From: Microscilla marina ATCC 23134
GTDB taxonomy: Bacteria > Bacteroidota > Bacteroidia > Cytophagales > Microscillaceae
Assembly (NCBI RefSeq): GCF_000169175.1
Contig: NZ_AAWS01000004.1
Location: forward strand, 186,001-250,000
Direction of reading: 5' to 3'
Length of the DNA: 64,000 nucleotides
Notes under the pieces: model-generated
What the model saw: only the letters and a program-made list of their open reading frames with translations
Told to the model about the DNA's origin: nothing
Database searches by the model: none
Position numbers and translations under genes: made by a program
Shown: positions 36,478 to 45,695 of the stretch, piece by piece
Numbering within the stretch: the stretch's first letter is position 1
Layout: each line of letters starts with the position of its first letter

Positions 36478-37503
36478 ATGAATATCGCACAAAAAATTAA
36501 TGTTTTTGTACAATTAGGAGATTCGATAAACAAGTTTTCGGAGGAGCAAAAGGGAGCATTGGGGCAAATGATCAAGCTCAAGAACGAGTGGTTTACCCGT
36601 GAAAACCTCGACTTGACACTACAGGGCTTGCAGCAATACCTCAACCGCGAAAACCTTGAAAAATGGCTGGGCAAATACCCTTCATTGTTTGCCAAAGAAG
36701 CAGTCACTCCAAAAAAAGTGGGCATTGTCATGGCAGGCAATATTCCAGCGGTAGGTTTCCACGACTTGCTCAGTGTGGTAATGAGCGGGCATATATTACA
36801 CGCCAAGTTAAGCTCACAAGACCAGGTGTTGATGCAAGAACTTATTCGTATGCTTATAGAGATAGCCCCTGAGCTGAAAGAACAAATTGTAATTACAGAA
36901 AAATTAAAAGATATAGAAGCACTCATTGCTACAGGTAGCGATAATTCTGCACGTTACTTTGAGGCTTATTTTGGGCATTTGCCCCATATTATCCGCAAAA
37001 ACCGTAGTTCGGTGGCGGTGCTTGACGGCAAAGAAACTAAGGAAGAACTCAGCCTGTTGAGCAATGATATATTTCAATACTTTGGCTTAGGGTGCCGTAA
37101 CGTGTCTAAGTTGTTTGTACCTCAAGAGTATAAATTTGACACTTTCTTTGAAAATATTTTTCCCTGGGGCGAAACTTTGTTGATGCACTCGAAGTACTGT
37201 AACAACTATGAGTATTACCGTGCCTTGTTTTTGATGAAAAAAATGTTTGTGCTGGATAATAACTTTTTGATTCTTGCCGAATACGACAGTATGGATTCTC
37301 CTGTAGGTGTAATGTTTTTTGAGCGTTATACAGACGAAGCCGATTTAAAACAAAAACTTGCTCAACACCAAGACAAAATACAAGTAGTAGTAAGCAAGCC
37401 TGGCCTTGTGAATGATAGTGTGGGTTTTGGCAATGCCCAAACTCCTCACTTGTGGGACTATGCCGATGGGGTAGATACCATGGCATTTCTCACTCGTTTA
37501 TAG
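36478..37503 (+). CDS. LuxC-like acyl-CoA reductase
   Basis: A 341-residue aldehyde-dehydrogenase-fold protein of the LuxC/acyl-CoA reductase family, which reduces acyl-CoA or acyl-protein thioesters to aldehydes. It is shorter than LuxC (about 480) and typical of the Bacteroidetes form. KVGIVMAGNIPAVGFHDLLS (about 81-100) is the nucleotide-binding part and YFGLGCRNVSKLF (about 200-212) holds the candidate active-site Cys. No luciferase genes are nearby. It is divergent from ferredoxin and ends in a strong terminator. Confidence 0.85.
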   Translation: MNIAQKINVFVQLGDSINKFSEEQKGALGQMIKLKNEWFTRENLDLTLQGLQQYLNRENLEKWLGKYPSLFAKEAVTPKKVGIVMAGNIPAVGFHDLLSVVMSGHILHAKLSSQDQVLMQELIRMLIEIAPELKEQIVITEKLKDIEALIATGSDNSARYFEAYFGHLPHIIRKNRSSVAVLDGKETKEELSLLSNDIFQYFGLGCRNVSKLFVPQEYKFDTFFENIFPWGETLLMHSKYCNNYEYYRALFLMKKMFVLDNNFLILAEYDSMDSPVGVMFFERYTDEADLKQKLAQHQDKIQVVVSKPGLVNDSVGFGNAQTPHLWDYADGVDTMAFLTRL

Positions 37504-37532
37504 CCAGCATACAGGTTGCCTATGGTGTTTTA

Positions 37533-37573
37533 CCTCTTTCTTTGGACTTAACCCTCAAAGAAAGAGGTTTTTT
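37533..37573 (+). terminator. Acyl-CoA reductase terminator
   Basis: CCTCTTTCTTTG pairs with CAAAGAAAGAGG (12 bp) and is followed by T6. It overlaps the stop codon of the convergent LRR gene. Confidence 0.85.
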
Positions 37574-40331
37574 AATAGTCAATGTACCGGGTTTCTATCC
37601 GGCAGTTACTGGGCAGTAAATGACGTAATTGGGTAAGTTCAGTGTTGTTGAGTAAGTGTTTTTTGCCCAGTTCCAGTTCCTCAAGTTTGGTAAGCTGCGC
37701 TACTTCAGGTGGAAAATGAGTAAAAGGGTTCCCGTCTACTTGCAAATACCTCAATTGACTGAGTTGCCCTATTTCAGCGGGCAAGGTTTTCAGTTGATTG
37801 TTTGACAATACCAACGAATCAAGAGCTTTGAGTTGCCCTATTTCGGGAGGCAACATAGTAAGTTTATTTTTTGCAAGGTCTAGTCGGGAGAGTTGAGCAA
37901 GGTGACCAATAGTTGGGGGCAATTGACTAAACTGGTTATTGTGCATAGTCAGGTAATGCACCTTGGTAAGCTTACCTAGCCAATGGGGTACTACAGTCGC
38001 TTGTATATTGGCAAAGTGTAGTTGCTCTACCTGATGTAAGTATTGAATACAATCTGGCAGTTTTTTGAGGGGGTTATGCCCTAATGAAAGGTAACGAAGT
38101 TGGGTGAAATCACCCACAAAGTCTGGAATTTTGTTCAGTAAATTGCCGTCCAGTGATAGATAAATAAGTGCTGTAAGCTGGGCAACTTCGGGGGGCAAAT
38201 GCTGAAGTTTACTATACTCTACAGATAGTTTTTTGAGTTGTTTAAGTTGGGTGATTTGAGGAGGGATTTGGCTTATCTGTGTATTGTATAAAGTGAGGCT
38301 TTCCAAGTGAGGTATTTGAAACAGTACTTTGGGTATTTGGGCAAGTGCTGAAGGTGTATTGTATATTCTTCTGAGAATCTCTATAGATTGCACTTTTTTG
38401 ATATGCTTCCAGGTAAGCAAATCGTCAGCAATGCCTTGAACAGGACTGTCAATAGAGATTGATTTATCACCAAAGGTATCATATTTTTTATTGAGTGCTT
38501 GTGCAAAAAAATTTCCGCCAAACTCTATAGCAAGGGCTGTATAAGCCCCCGAAAAATGTTGTACAAAGTCAATAAATGCCTGTTTCGGAACAGGTAGCTT
38601 TTCCAGAATTACCCTTACTGATTGTCTGCCCCAGAGTTGGGCATAATACACTGTTGATTGCCAACGAGCCGGGAAGTGTTGTTGTAATATTTTTTTGGCA
38701 AGTTTTTTTACTTTTTTGTTTTTATGTACCAAATAAGCCGCAATGATCCAGTGGTAAGCCTCTTGTTGTAATATACAGTTGCCCGAAATCAGGTTGAGTG
38801 CCAGCAAATGGTGGTCACTGTCTTGACTCATCAATAACTCTTCTATTTTTGTAATATTCTCTGATGAAAATGTGGGAAGACCTACAGCATTATTTTCCCA
38901 TTGTGTCCATTGCTCGTCGGTGATGATACATAAAGAGGCATTGTGCCATATTTCATCAGGTACAGGTGCGGCTTTTTCGGCAACAATGAGGCAGTCAATA
39001 GGTTGTTGAAGGTTGTTTTCCCAAATCAAGCCTTTGTCTCTGATTACTTTTTTTAGGGCACTCAATGTAAATCGTTTACTCTTGCCCACTAAGGCTATTT
39101 TACTGCCTGGAGCTAAAGCAGACAATACCTGATCAGGCGAGCATTGGCCCATCAAGTTCAATACATATTGGTGAATATGAGGAAGGTCTATATTCAAAAA
39201 AGGCCATAATTCTTTTATGGTTGCTTCGCCAGGCGACAAAGCCTGACTAAATATTTGATGAGCAGTATCAGGATGGGTTTGCGTAAGTGAAGAGTTGTGT
39301 ACCACTTTGTGAAAGTTTGACAACCCTTCAGCCCCTGTATAATAAGTATAGTCCAGTTGTAAAACATCCAGTTGAGTGAGCATTTGGGTAAGTAGTGTAG
39401 GGGGAGTATAAAACTCGTTTTCACTAATGTCGAGGTGGCGAAGATTAGAAAACTGTAGTAATTTTTCTGGCAACTTACCCAACACATTGTTGCGCAACTT
39501 TAGTTCTTCAAGGTGCCTAAGTTGCAATACCCATGCAGGTATTTCGCGCAGGCGGTTATAAGATAAGTCCAGTTGTTTGAGTTGAGTAAAAACGCTCCAG
39601 TCAATATGTTGGTTTTCTTCTACTTGAGCAGTTGTAAACCCCTCAATATGAGAGAGTTTTTCAAGCTTTTTGGGTATTCGAGCGTGCCTGTTTCCCAGGT
39701 TCAAGTATGTACACTGTGGCATTTGCAATAACAAATCAATCAAATGATCCAGGTCTATGTCACCATTGTCTGATACATCCAGTCTTTCAAGTTTTTGTAG
39801 CTTTACAAAGCTGTCGGGTAGCTGATGAAAATGGAGGCGTCTGATGTGTAATCCAAACCGTTGGGTCGCCTTTGCCATTACCTTGCATACATTGAAAAGC
39901 GACAAGTCAAAGTTTTCGCTCAAGTCAATCGTATGAAGACAGGGTAGTTTTGCCATACTTTCGGGCAAAGTGTTCAACTGGTTGGCATACACAATCAGAG
40001 TTTTTAGTTGGGTAATGTGGTGAATAGTTTCGGGCAAGGTTTTCAAACGATTACGCCTGATATTCAAAAACTCTAACTGGGGCATTTGCATTAGTACCGC
40101 CGGAACCTGATGTAAATTATTGCTGCCTAGCTTGAGGTGCTTGAGTTTGTGAAGTTGGGCAAACGAGGCCGGCAAATCTTTGAGGTTGTTGTAGGTGAGG
40201 TTTATTTTTTCTACATTTTTCAACGTGCCTATGTTATCTGGCAACGAACGAATACTTTTTTTAGGTAAGCTTAGTGCTATTACATCCTCAGGGTTTTCTA
40301 AGGCTTGTTGTAGGTTGTGGTAGGTTTTCAT
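37572..40331 (-). CDS. Large leucine-rich-repeat protein with BRCT-like centre
   Basis: A 919-residue protein without signal or membrane segment. Two LRR blocks of the LxxLxxLxLxxNxLxxLP type occupy about 15-345 and 650-905. Between them, residues about 405-490 (GSKIALVGKSKRFTLSALKK, then IDCLIVAEKAAPVPDE) look like a BRCT domain, followed by a HEAT-like helical part (about 510-590, LLALNLISGNC). This resembles Bacteroidetes cytoplasmic LRR proteins of unknown role; protein binding is the safe inference. A shorter relative lies at 44113-44805. It converges on the acyl-CoA reductase gene. Confidence 0.82.
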   Translation of the reverse strand: MKTYHNLQQALENPEDVIALSLPKKSIRSLPDNIGTLKNVEKINLTYNNLKDLPASFAQLHKLKHLKLGSNNLHQVPAVLMQMPQLEFLNIRRNRLKTLPETIHHITQLKTLIVYANQLNTLPESMAKLPCLHTIDLSENFDLSLFNVCKVMAKATQRFGLHIRRLHFHQLPDSFVKLQKLERLDVSDNGDIDLDHLIDLLLQMPQCTYLNLGNRHARIPKKLEKLSHIEGFTTAQVEENQHIDWSVFTQLKQLDLSYNRLREIPAWVLQLRHLEELKLRNNVLGKLPEKLLQFSNLRHLDISENEFYTPPTLLTQMLTQLDVLQLDYTYYTGAEGLSNFHKVVHNSSLTQTHPDTAHQIFSQALSPGEATIKELWPFLNIDLPHIHQYVLNLMGQCSPDQVLSALAPGSKIALVGKSKRFTLSALKKVIRDKGLIWENNLQQPIDCLIVAEKAAPVPDEIWHNASLCIITDEQWTQWENNAVGLPTFSSENITKIEELLMSQDSDHHLLALNLISGNCILQQEAYHWIIAAYLVHKNKKVKKLAKKILQQHFPARWQSTVYYAQLWGRQSVRVILEKLPVPKQAFIDFVQHFSGAYTALAIEFGGNFFAQALNKKYDTFGDKSISIDSPVQGIADDLLTWKHIKKVQSIEILRRIYNTPSALAQIPKVLFQIPHLESLTLYNTQISQIPPQITQLKQLKKLSVEYSKLQHLPPEVAQLTALIYLSLDGNLLNKIPDFVGDFTQLRYLSLGHNPLKKLPDCIQYLHQVEQLHFANIQATVVPHWLGKLTKVHYLTMHNNQFSQLPPTIGHLAQLSRLDLAKNKLTMLPPEIGQLKALDSLVLSNNQLKTLPAEIGQLSQLRYLQVDGNPFTHFPPEVAQLTKLEELELGKKHLLNNTELTQLRHLLPSNCRIETRYIDY

Positions 40332-40789
40332 GGTGTTGGTATAATTAATATACTACTTATCAGTAGCTTGGCTGTCATTTGTGTTGTTTTTAGTAATTTT
40401 TGCAGGGGTGATTTCTCCATTTTTTTTGCCCTTTGCCAGTAATAGTTATTACAAGTCAATAACAACTCCTTTTACCCAACAATTTAACACTATAAACAAT
40501 GTTATGAAAAATCATTTGTCTTTATTCTCAAAAGCATTTAACTGATAAATAAGCAAGTGTATATACCTGAGCTAATTATCAGTATTTTAAAGTTATCGTA
40601 AGTGAAGTATATCGTAAAATGTAAACTGTCAAACACCTTGTCGAGAAATGTCGGCAAGGTGTTTTTTTATTTTTTTTAAAAGCCCACGCAACCTTTGTTG
40701 TTTAGCCTGCATCATTCATGTAAACGCTGTTGATCCATTTTAGGAATCGCTACAATATCAATGGCTAAACCCATATAATTTAAAAAGAT
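40332..40789. other. 458-bp intergenic region
   Basis: It holds a plus-strand terminator (40633-40667) with no gene before it on that strand. No full promoter match was found. Confidence 0.45.
40633..40667 (+). terminator. Orphan plus-strand terminator
   Basis: ACACCTTG...CAAGGTGT with an inner CGA/TCG helix, followed by T7. The nearest upstream plus-strand gene ends 3.1 kb away at its own terminator. It could be a leader element of the gene at 40790, or end a small RNA. Confidence 0.7.
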
Positions 40790-42010
40790 ATGATGCATTT
40801 GTTCAAAAAAGTATGTGCTTTACTGGTACTACAGTTATTGTGGTTACCTGCCGCCCAAGCACAAGACCAAGGCTTTATTTATGGAAAACTCACCACTGTA
40901 GACGGTAAAACCTATACCGGGCAAATTCGCTGGGGCAAAGAAGAAGCCTACTGGAGCGATATGTTCAACTCTTCTAAAACGCATAATGATAACCTTGACC
41001 ACTTGTCGCGAAGTGAAATGAAAGCTCTTAAGAGACAATCACGTCGTCGAGACTATGGTTTCATCAAAGTAGGTAATTATTATAGCTTTGAGCATACATT
41101 TGCTTGTCGCTTTGGCGATATTCAAACCATTAAAATAGCTGGTCGTAATAGGGTAGAGCTATTACTGAAAAACAAGATGCGTATCAAGCTTAAGGGAGGT
41201 TCTAACGACATAGGGGCTACGGTAAGAGTGATGGATAAAGAGCTGGGGGAGCTTGCCATTAAGTGGAGCCGAATAGACAAGGTAGATTTTATGCCTACAC
41301 CAGCCAAACTAGGTGCCAAAATGGGCAACGCTTTGTATGGTACAGTAGAAACCCGCAAAGGTAAATTTACTGGAATTGTTCAGTGGGACCACGACGAACG
41401 TTTAAGCACTGACATACTCAATGGTAAGAGCGAAGATGGGCGAATGAAAATCCCTTTTAAAAACATAAAAGCAATCAAAAAACACCGTTGGGGTAGTTTG
41501 GTTGTGCTTCGTTCAGGGCGTGAAGTGTACCTTACCGGAACCAATGACGTAGAAGATGGCAATCGAGGCATTATTGTATCGCATCACTTGTTTGGCAGGG
41601 TAGATATTGACTGGGATGATTTTAAAAAGGTAACTTTTGATTCTAAGGCGCTCTCTGGCAAAGGTTATAACGACTATAAGACGCCCGTAATGTTGAAAGG
41701 TACCATCACTACCACCGACAAACGTACCCTGAAAGGAAACATTATTTATGACTTAGACGAGAAACTGTCTATTGAAATACTGGACGGCAAAATAGATAAC
41801 TTAAAGCATCAAATCCCTTTTGGCATCATCAAGAGCATTACACCCAAAAATCGTATTTCTTCGGAAGTAGAACTAAAATCGGGGCAAAAAATGATCTTAG
41901 GCGAAAGCCAGGATGTATCTGACCGTCATACGGGAGTAATTATATTGATGGACAAAGAAAATAAAGAGTATATTCCTTGGGACAAGGTAGCAAAGATTAG
42001 TTTTGAGTAA
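40790..42010 (+). CDS. Exported protein with three copies of a beta-rich domain
   Basis: A 406-residue protein with a signal peptide (cleavage near QAQ, residue 25). The mature part consists of three related units starting GKLTTVDGKTYTGQIRW (about 32), GTVETRKGKFTGIVQWDHDE (about 184) and GTITTTDKRTLKGNIIYDLD (about 305). The last two share ILDGKxxxxxxxIPF, then a VxLxSG strand and a GV/IxV ending. Each unit closes with W(D)xxxKVxF. I do not recognise the family. It is probably periplasmic or surface-exposed; the repeats suggest a scaffold or ligand-binding role. Confidence 0.65.
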   Translation: MMHLFKKVCALLVLQLLWLPAAQAQDQGFIYGKLTTVDGKTYTGQIRWGKEEAYWSDMFNSSKTHNDNLDHLSRSEMKALKRQSRRRDYGFIKVGNYYSFEHTFACRFGDIQTIKIAGRNRVELLLKNKMRIKLKGGSNDIGATVRVMDKELGELAIKWSRIDKVDFMPTPAKLGAKMGNALYGTVETRKGKFTGIVQWDHDERLSTDILNGKSEDGRMKIPFKNIKAIKKHRWGSLVVLRSGREVYLTGTNDVEDGNRGIIVSHHLFGRVDIDWDDFKKVTFDSKALSGKGYNDYKTPVMLKGTITTTDKRTLKGNIIYDLDEKLSIEILDGKIDNLKHQIPFGIIKSITPKNRISSEVELKSGQKMILGESQDVSDRHTGVIILMDKENKEYIPWDKVAKISFE

Positions 42011-42031
42011 GAGCTTGTTCAAATAAATATT

Positions 42032-42082
42032 CATGGAAAAAGCCTTCTAAACACAATGAACTTGTGTTTAGAGGGCTTTTTT
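42032..42082. terminator. Bidirectional terminator
   Basis: AAAAAGCCTTCTAAACACAA pairs with TTGTGTTTAGAGGGCTTTTT (20 bp with one G-T), between two convergent genes. Confidence 0.88.
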
Positions 42083-42104
42083 TATGTTAGTCTGCCACCA
42101 GCAC

Positions 42105-43430
42105 CTAAAACAGTTGATACTTTACCCCCAGCATTATTCCAGTAGTTTTGAGGCTTACTTTACCTGCTCCTACTTTACCTAAAGGTACTTTTAAGAACGG
42201 TTCTGCCTGAATGCTCCATTTTTTGCTCAGGTTTTTTTGCCAACCTACCGATAAGTTCAAAATGCTTAGCATGTGCTTATTTTCATTATTCGTCTTCCAA
42301 CCATAGTTATACGTTTTATCTTCATAGCTAAAATCATAGCGCTCACTAAGCATCCAGTACGATGATAGTCCACTACTGATAAATAAGCGGTGTTTGGGTT
42401 GGTTATGAAAATAGTAACGCAAATTGACGGGGATTTCCAGTACTCTACAGGTTGCCTCAATGTTTTCTGGTATTTTGCCCCATTTCCATTGCCCATCTTT
42501 AGGCGTGTAAGCCTGAGCGCTTGCCTGGTAAGCCTTTGCTGAGTAATTTACCCCAGTATTTAGGCTTAGGTTTTTGAGCAGTTCATATTCTACCAATACC
42601 CCAGCGTTCCAACGGGTATCAGTCATGGCCATTTTATCTACTATGCTCAAGTCAGGTGCTATTTGCGCAATGAGACTAAGCCTCGACTTAAACCTTTTTT
42701 TTGTGATTTTTTTAGCTTCCACTCTGGTTTTTTCTGTTGACATAGAAACAGGTAAAACAGCTGTAAGTGGCAGCGTTGATTTATGCGCCATCAATTGGAC
42801 TTTGTGAGGTTTACGGTGGTTCTTTTGCTCGTTACTAAGGCTTATCAAGTGATTACTTTGTTTAGGAGCAGGTGTATTGATGGTAGTTTTTGTAGTGGTT
42901 GGTTTTTTGGGTGGATGGTTTTTACCCAAAGGGGTAAATACTTTGCCATAAGTATACCCTTGTTGGGGTAAGTTAGACGTGGTATTAGATGACACTTTGG
43001 GTGACTTCTTGTGCGAGTGTATAGGCTTAGTCTGGCTTGTTGCACCAGTTTTTACCTCATCACTTTGTTTAGAGGTAGGTTTTGTGTTTTTTTTAGGCAG
43101 TTTTTGAGTGTCGTCTGTTTCCAATTGTTGAGGAGTAATGATAGCCCCTTGGTTTACGCCATTTCTTTGAGCAATGTTATGGTCTGTTTTGGCAGGAGCA
43201 ACTGCCTCTTGTTTGACAGGCTGCAATACATAATAGTTTACAAAAATAATTGCCAATAACACCAACAACAATCCACCAAGCCAATACATACCCCTACGCT
43301 TGGCATTGCTTCGCTTCATTTGCTTACGCATGCTTTGCCAGGCTTCTTGCTTAAATTCATACTGTACATTATCGACAGCCGTTTTAAACAATTCGTCCAA
43401 ATCATTATCGGGCATATCTTGTATATTCAT
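42105..43430 (-). CDS. Anti-sigma-like membrane protein with C-terminal beta-barrel
   Basis: A 441-residue protein. An acidic N-terminus (about 1-35, DNDLDELFKTAVDNVQYEFK) and a single span (about 49-66) are followed by a long low-complexity Thr/Lys/Pro linker and a C-terminal barrel-like domain (about 255-441, ending GVKYQLF). Its first 26 bp overlap the end of the ECF sigma gene, so the two are translationally coupled. This arrangement is common in Bacteroidetes, where the N-terminal part is expected to bind the sigma factor. A single protein carrying both an inner-membrane span and a barrel-like domain is unusual, so topology is uncertain. Confidence 0.72.
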   Translation of the reverse strand: MNIQDMPDNDLDELFKTAVDNVQYEFKQEAWQSMRKQMKRSNAKRRGMYWLGGLLLVLLAIIFVNYYVLQPVKQEAVAPAKTDHNIAQRNGVNQGAIITPQQLETDDTQKLPKKNTKPTSKQSDEVKTGATSQTKPIHSHKKSPKVSSNTTSNLPQQGYTYGKVFTPLGKNHPPKKPTTTKTTINTPAPKQSNHLISLSNEQKNHRKPHKVQLMAHKSTLPLTAVLPVSMSTEKTRVEAKKITKKRFKSRLSLIAQIAPDLSIVDKMAMTDTRWNAGVLVEYELLKNLSLNTGVNYSAKAYQASAQAYTPKDGQWKWGKIPENIEATCRVLEIPVNLRYYFHNQPKHRLFISSGLSSYWMLSERYDFSYEDKTYNYGWKTNNENKHMLSILNLSVGWQKNLSKKWSIQAEPFLKVPLGKVGAGKVSLKTTGIMLGVKYQLF

Positions 43431-43971
43431 CCTTGTAATTTTCTCTGAGCAACTTTCTTAAGTTGGCTCTGGCTTTTGATAAATTTGACTTGGACGTACC
43501 CACCGAAATTTTGAGCATTTCAGCTATTTCTTCATGAGTATATCCATCAATTACATATAAGTTAAACACTGCGCGGTAACCAGGTGAAAGGAGTTGAATC
43601 AATGCAACCAGCTCTTTGTATTGCAATTGACTATAAGTATCGTCTACTGCATGTTTGTCTGATGCTTGTTCTATCTCCTGACCTTGTTTATGTTTCAGGT
43701 ATTTCTTCTGGTTGTTGAGCGCAATATTGATCATAATGCGACGTAGCCACGATTTGAATGGATAAGCAGAATTGTATAGTTTTATTTTTTTAAAAATTCT
43801 CATAAAACCATCATTCAGCACCTCCATGGCTTCGTCATAGTTGGCAGTATAGCGCATACAAACGCTTAAGGCATAGGCATAAAAGTGCTTGTACAGTTGT
43901 TCCTGTGATTGCACATTTTTTTTCCTACACCCATCGACCAATTCCTGAATATGTTTTTCTGGTGGGTTCAA
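43405..43971 (-). CDS. ECF-type RNA polymerase sigma factor
   Basis: A 188-residue sigma-70 family ECF factor. Region 2 spans about 22-92 (MRYTANYDEAMEVLNDGFMR, then PFKSWLRRIMINIALNNQ for -10 recognition), and region 4 about 120-175 (LLSPGYRAVFNLYVIDGYTH, then EEIAEMLKISVGTSKSNLSK as the -35 helix-turn-helix). It directs RNA polymerase to a small regulon, probably including this operon. It overlaps the next gene by 26 bp, which encodes its likely anti-sigma partner. Confidence 0.93.
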   Translation of the reverse strand: MNPPEKHIQELVDGCRKKNVQSQEQLYKHFYAYALSVCMRYTANYDEAMEVLNDGFMRIFKKIKLYNSAYPFKSWLRRIMINIALNNQKKYLKHKQGQEIEQASDKHAVDDTYSQLQYKELVALIQLLSPGYRAVFNLYVIDGYTHEEIAEMLKISVGTSKSNLSKARANLRKLLRENYKDEYTRYAR

Positions 43972-44112
43972 ATTTTCTCAAGTTTCAAAACCAATACACT
44001 AAAGGAGGTTAAAATGGTTGGCTGAGGGGTAAAATTTTTTTAAAAAAAAGACTGAGTTGCATAACACCAACCTCAATCACAAGCAAAAATCGTGATAGTT
44101 TTGGGTTTGGGA

Positions 44113-44805
44113 CTAAAAAAACACTTCACAACCAGGCAATGCTTTACGCAATTGTTCAATTGTATCTAAGGGCAGGGGGTTACGACTGAGGTAAAGCTGG
44201 TGGAGGTGTGGAAGATGACCAATAGACGAAGGGAGGCGAGTAAGTTGGTTTCCTTCCAAACTTAGTTCTTTGAGTTGGTGCAGTTGTCCTACTTCTTCGG
44301 GCAGGGTCTGAAGTTGATTGGCACTTAAGTCTAACTCTTGTAATGCCTGGAGTTTACCAATGCTTTTAGGAAGTTGAACAAGCTGGTTATGATGCAACCA
44401 AAGTATTTGTAGTTGGGCTAAGTCACTAATTTCGGAGGGTATTTGTTGCAAAGCATTAAAGTTTAACTTCAACTCATTCAATTGTGTCAGTTGCCCAATT
44501 TCGGATGGTAATGCCTGTATATCAGTATTATACAAAGTAAGTGATTGTAATTTTTGCAAGCGTACGATCTCGGGTGGCAACACCACTTGATGCCCAAACC
44601 TACGCAATGCTGGTTGATTAAAAATTACCAAATGGGCGGCTGTAAGTGGAACAGGCCTAACACCTAAGAAACACTCATATAAAGTAGCATAATCTGCCAG
44701 GTATTGATCAAAGCCTGAACGCCCTTTTAATATTTCCAGCCCCACTGCCACCGACTTTTCGTCTGTTGAGTTGAGCAATTGTAAAAGTTTGTCAGTGTGC
44801 TCCAT
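44113..44805 (-). CDS. Leucine-rich-repeat protein
   Basis: A 230-residue cytoplasmic LRR protein, starting MEHTDKLLQL at 44805; the upstream in-frame extension overlaps a terminator and is not used. The N-terminal 70 residues are helical (STDEKSVAVGLEILKG) and resemble the HEAT-like part of the large LRR protein at 37572-40331. Residues about 80-220 hold six repeats with the LPxxIGQLxxL pattern. It probably acts as a protein-binding adaptor. It is separated from the upstream operon by a terminator at 44824-44853. Confidence 0.82.
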   Translation of the reverse strand: MEHTDKLLQLLNSTDEKSVAVGLEILKGRSGFDQYLADYATLYECFLGVRPVPLTAAHLVIFNQPALRRFGHQVVLPPEIVRLQKLQSLTLYNTDIQALPSEIGQLTQLNELKLNFNALQQIPSEISDLAQLQILWLHHNQLVQLPKSIGKLQALQELDLSANQLQTLPEEVGQLHQLKELSLEGNQLTRLPSSIGHLPHLHQLYLSRNPLPLDTIEQLRKALPGCEVFF

Positions 44806-44823
44806 AATTGGCAATATAAGCAA

Positions 44824-44853
44824 AAAAACGACCCATAAAATGAGCCGTTTTTT
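44824..44853 (-). terminator. Terminator of TetR-controlled operon
   Basis: On the minus strand AAAACGGCTCAT pairs with ATGGGTCGTTTT (two G-T pairs), then T's. It lies 54 bp after the transglutaminase-like gene. Confidence 0.7.
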
Positions 44854-44906
44854 ACAAAATTTACAATTTATACACAAAATGAGGCCGTTTAACCAACCTC
44901 AAAACC

Positions 44907-45593
44907 TTAAACCCACCCTTCCAAAAACTGAAGATCAAACTTAAAAGGTTTGGTTGTTTCATCTACTATTTTGAATAAATGCGGGTAATACTTTCTCAAC
45001 TCACTAATGTACAAGTCATAAGGCAAGTCAGCGAAATCGCCATAATCGTGTACATATTTCAAATACTTGTGCTTGCGTCGATGATGTTTTTTAAACAGCT
45101 TCTCTTCTGCAATACCAAAGTCCAGCGGAGGCAAATCCAGGTAGTCGCAAGCCTCCCGGTTAAAAGCAGGAGAGAGTTTTACCCAATGATTGCCCATCCA
45201 TAGCTCTACATAACTATGAAAAACCAGCATGTCAGACTGTAATACATTTCCAAGCTGTTCGGCGGTAAGGTTACTACGCAAATTGGCAAAGCTTACCCGA
45301 CTTGGTATGCCTACTGCCCTTGCTGCTGCCGCCAACAAAGTACTTTTTTCTATGTCGGTGCCTACCCCACGTTTTACCAAAGCACTGGCTTTGAGTTTAC
45401 TTGGGTGCAGGTCTATATGTCCTAAATCAAATTTAAAATCGTCGCGCACCGCATAAAAAAGCTCTACAGCTTTTTCGGTGTCATATTTCAACCCATTGGT
45501 TACCTGATGTGCATAATCAATCACTGCCGGGTTATTGCTATCAATAAACTCCGCAGGTGTTAAGTATGCCTCTAATGCATGATCTGTTCTCAT
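44907..45593 (-). CDS. Transglutaminase-like protein lacking the catalytic Cys
   Basis: A 228-residue protein with the transglutaminase-like core: KRGVGTDIEKSTLLAAAARA followed by VGIPSRV (about 74-100) and HSYVELWMGNHWVKLSP (about 125-141). In active members the motif reads G-x-C-x-x-K/A; here the Cys position is Asp (TDIEKS). The His is kept, and the third Asp (usually DPT) is SPAFN. It is therefore probably not a working transglutaminase or protease; a binding role is possible. It is last in the operon behind the TetR-type operators. Confidence 0.75.
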   Translation of the reverse strand: MRTDHALEAYLTPAEFIDSNNPAVIDYAHQVTNGLKYDTEKAVELFYAVRDDFKFDLGHIDLHPSKLKASALVKRGVGTDIEKSTLLAAAARAVGIPSRVSFANLRSNLTAEQLGNVLQSDMLVFHSYVELWMGNHWVKLSPAFNREACDYLDLPPLDFGIAEEKLFKKHHRRKHKYLKYVHDYGDFADLPYDLYISELRKYYPHLFKIVDETTKPFKFDLQFLEGWV

Positions 45594-45695
45594 TCTCTTA
45601 AATTTATATATGCCTTACTTTCCGAGGCTTAAAATTAACCTCACTGGTTGAAGAGAATCCTTTATTTATGATTTTCCCATCAAATGATGGATGTA

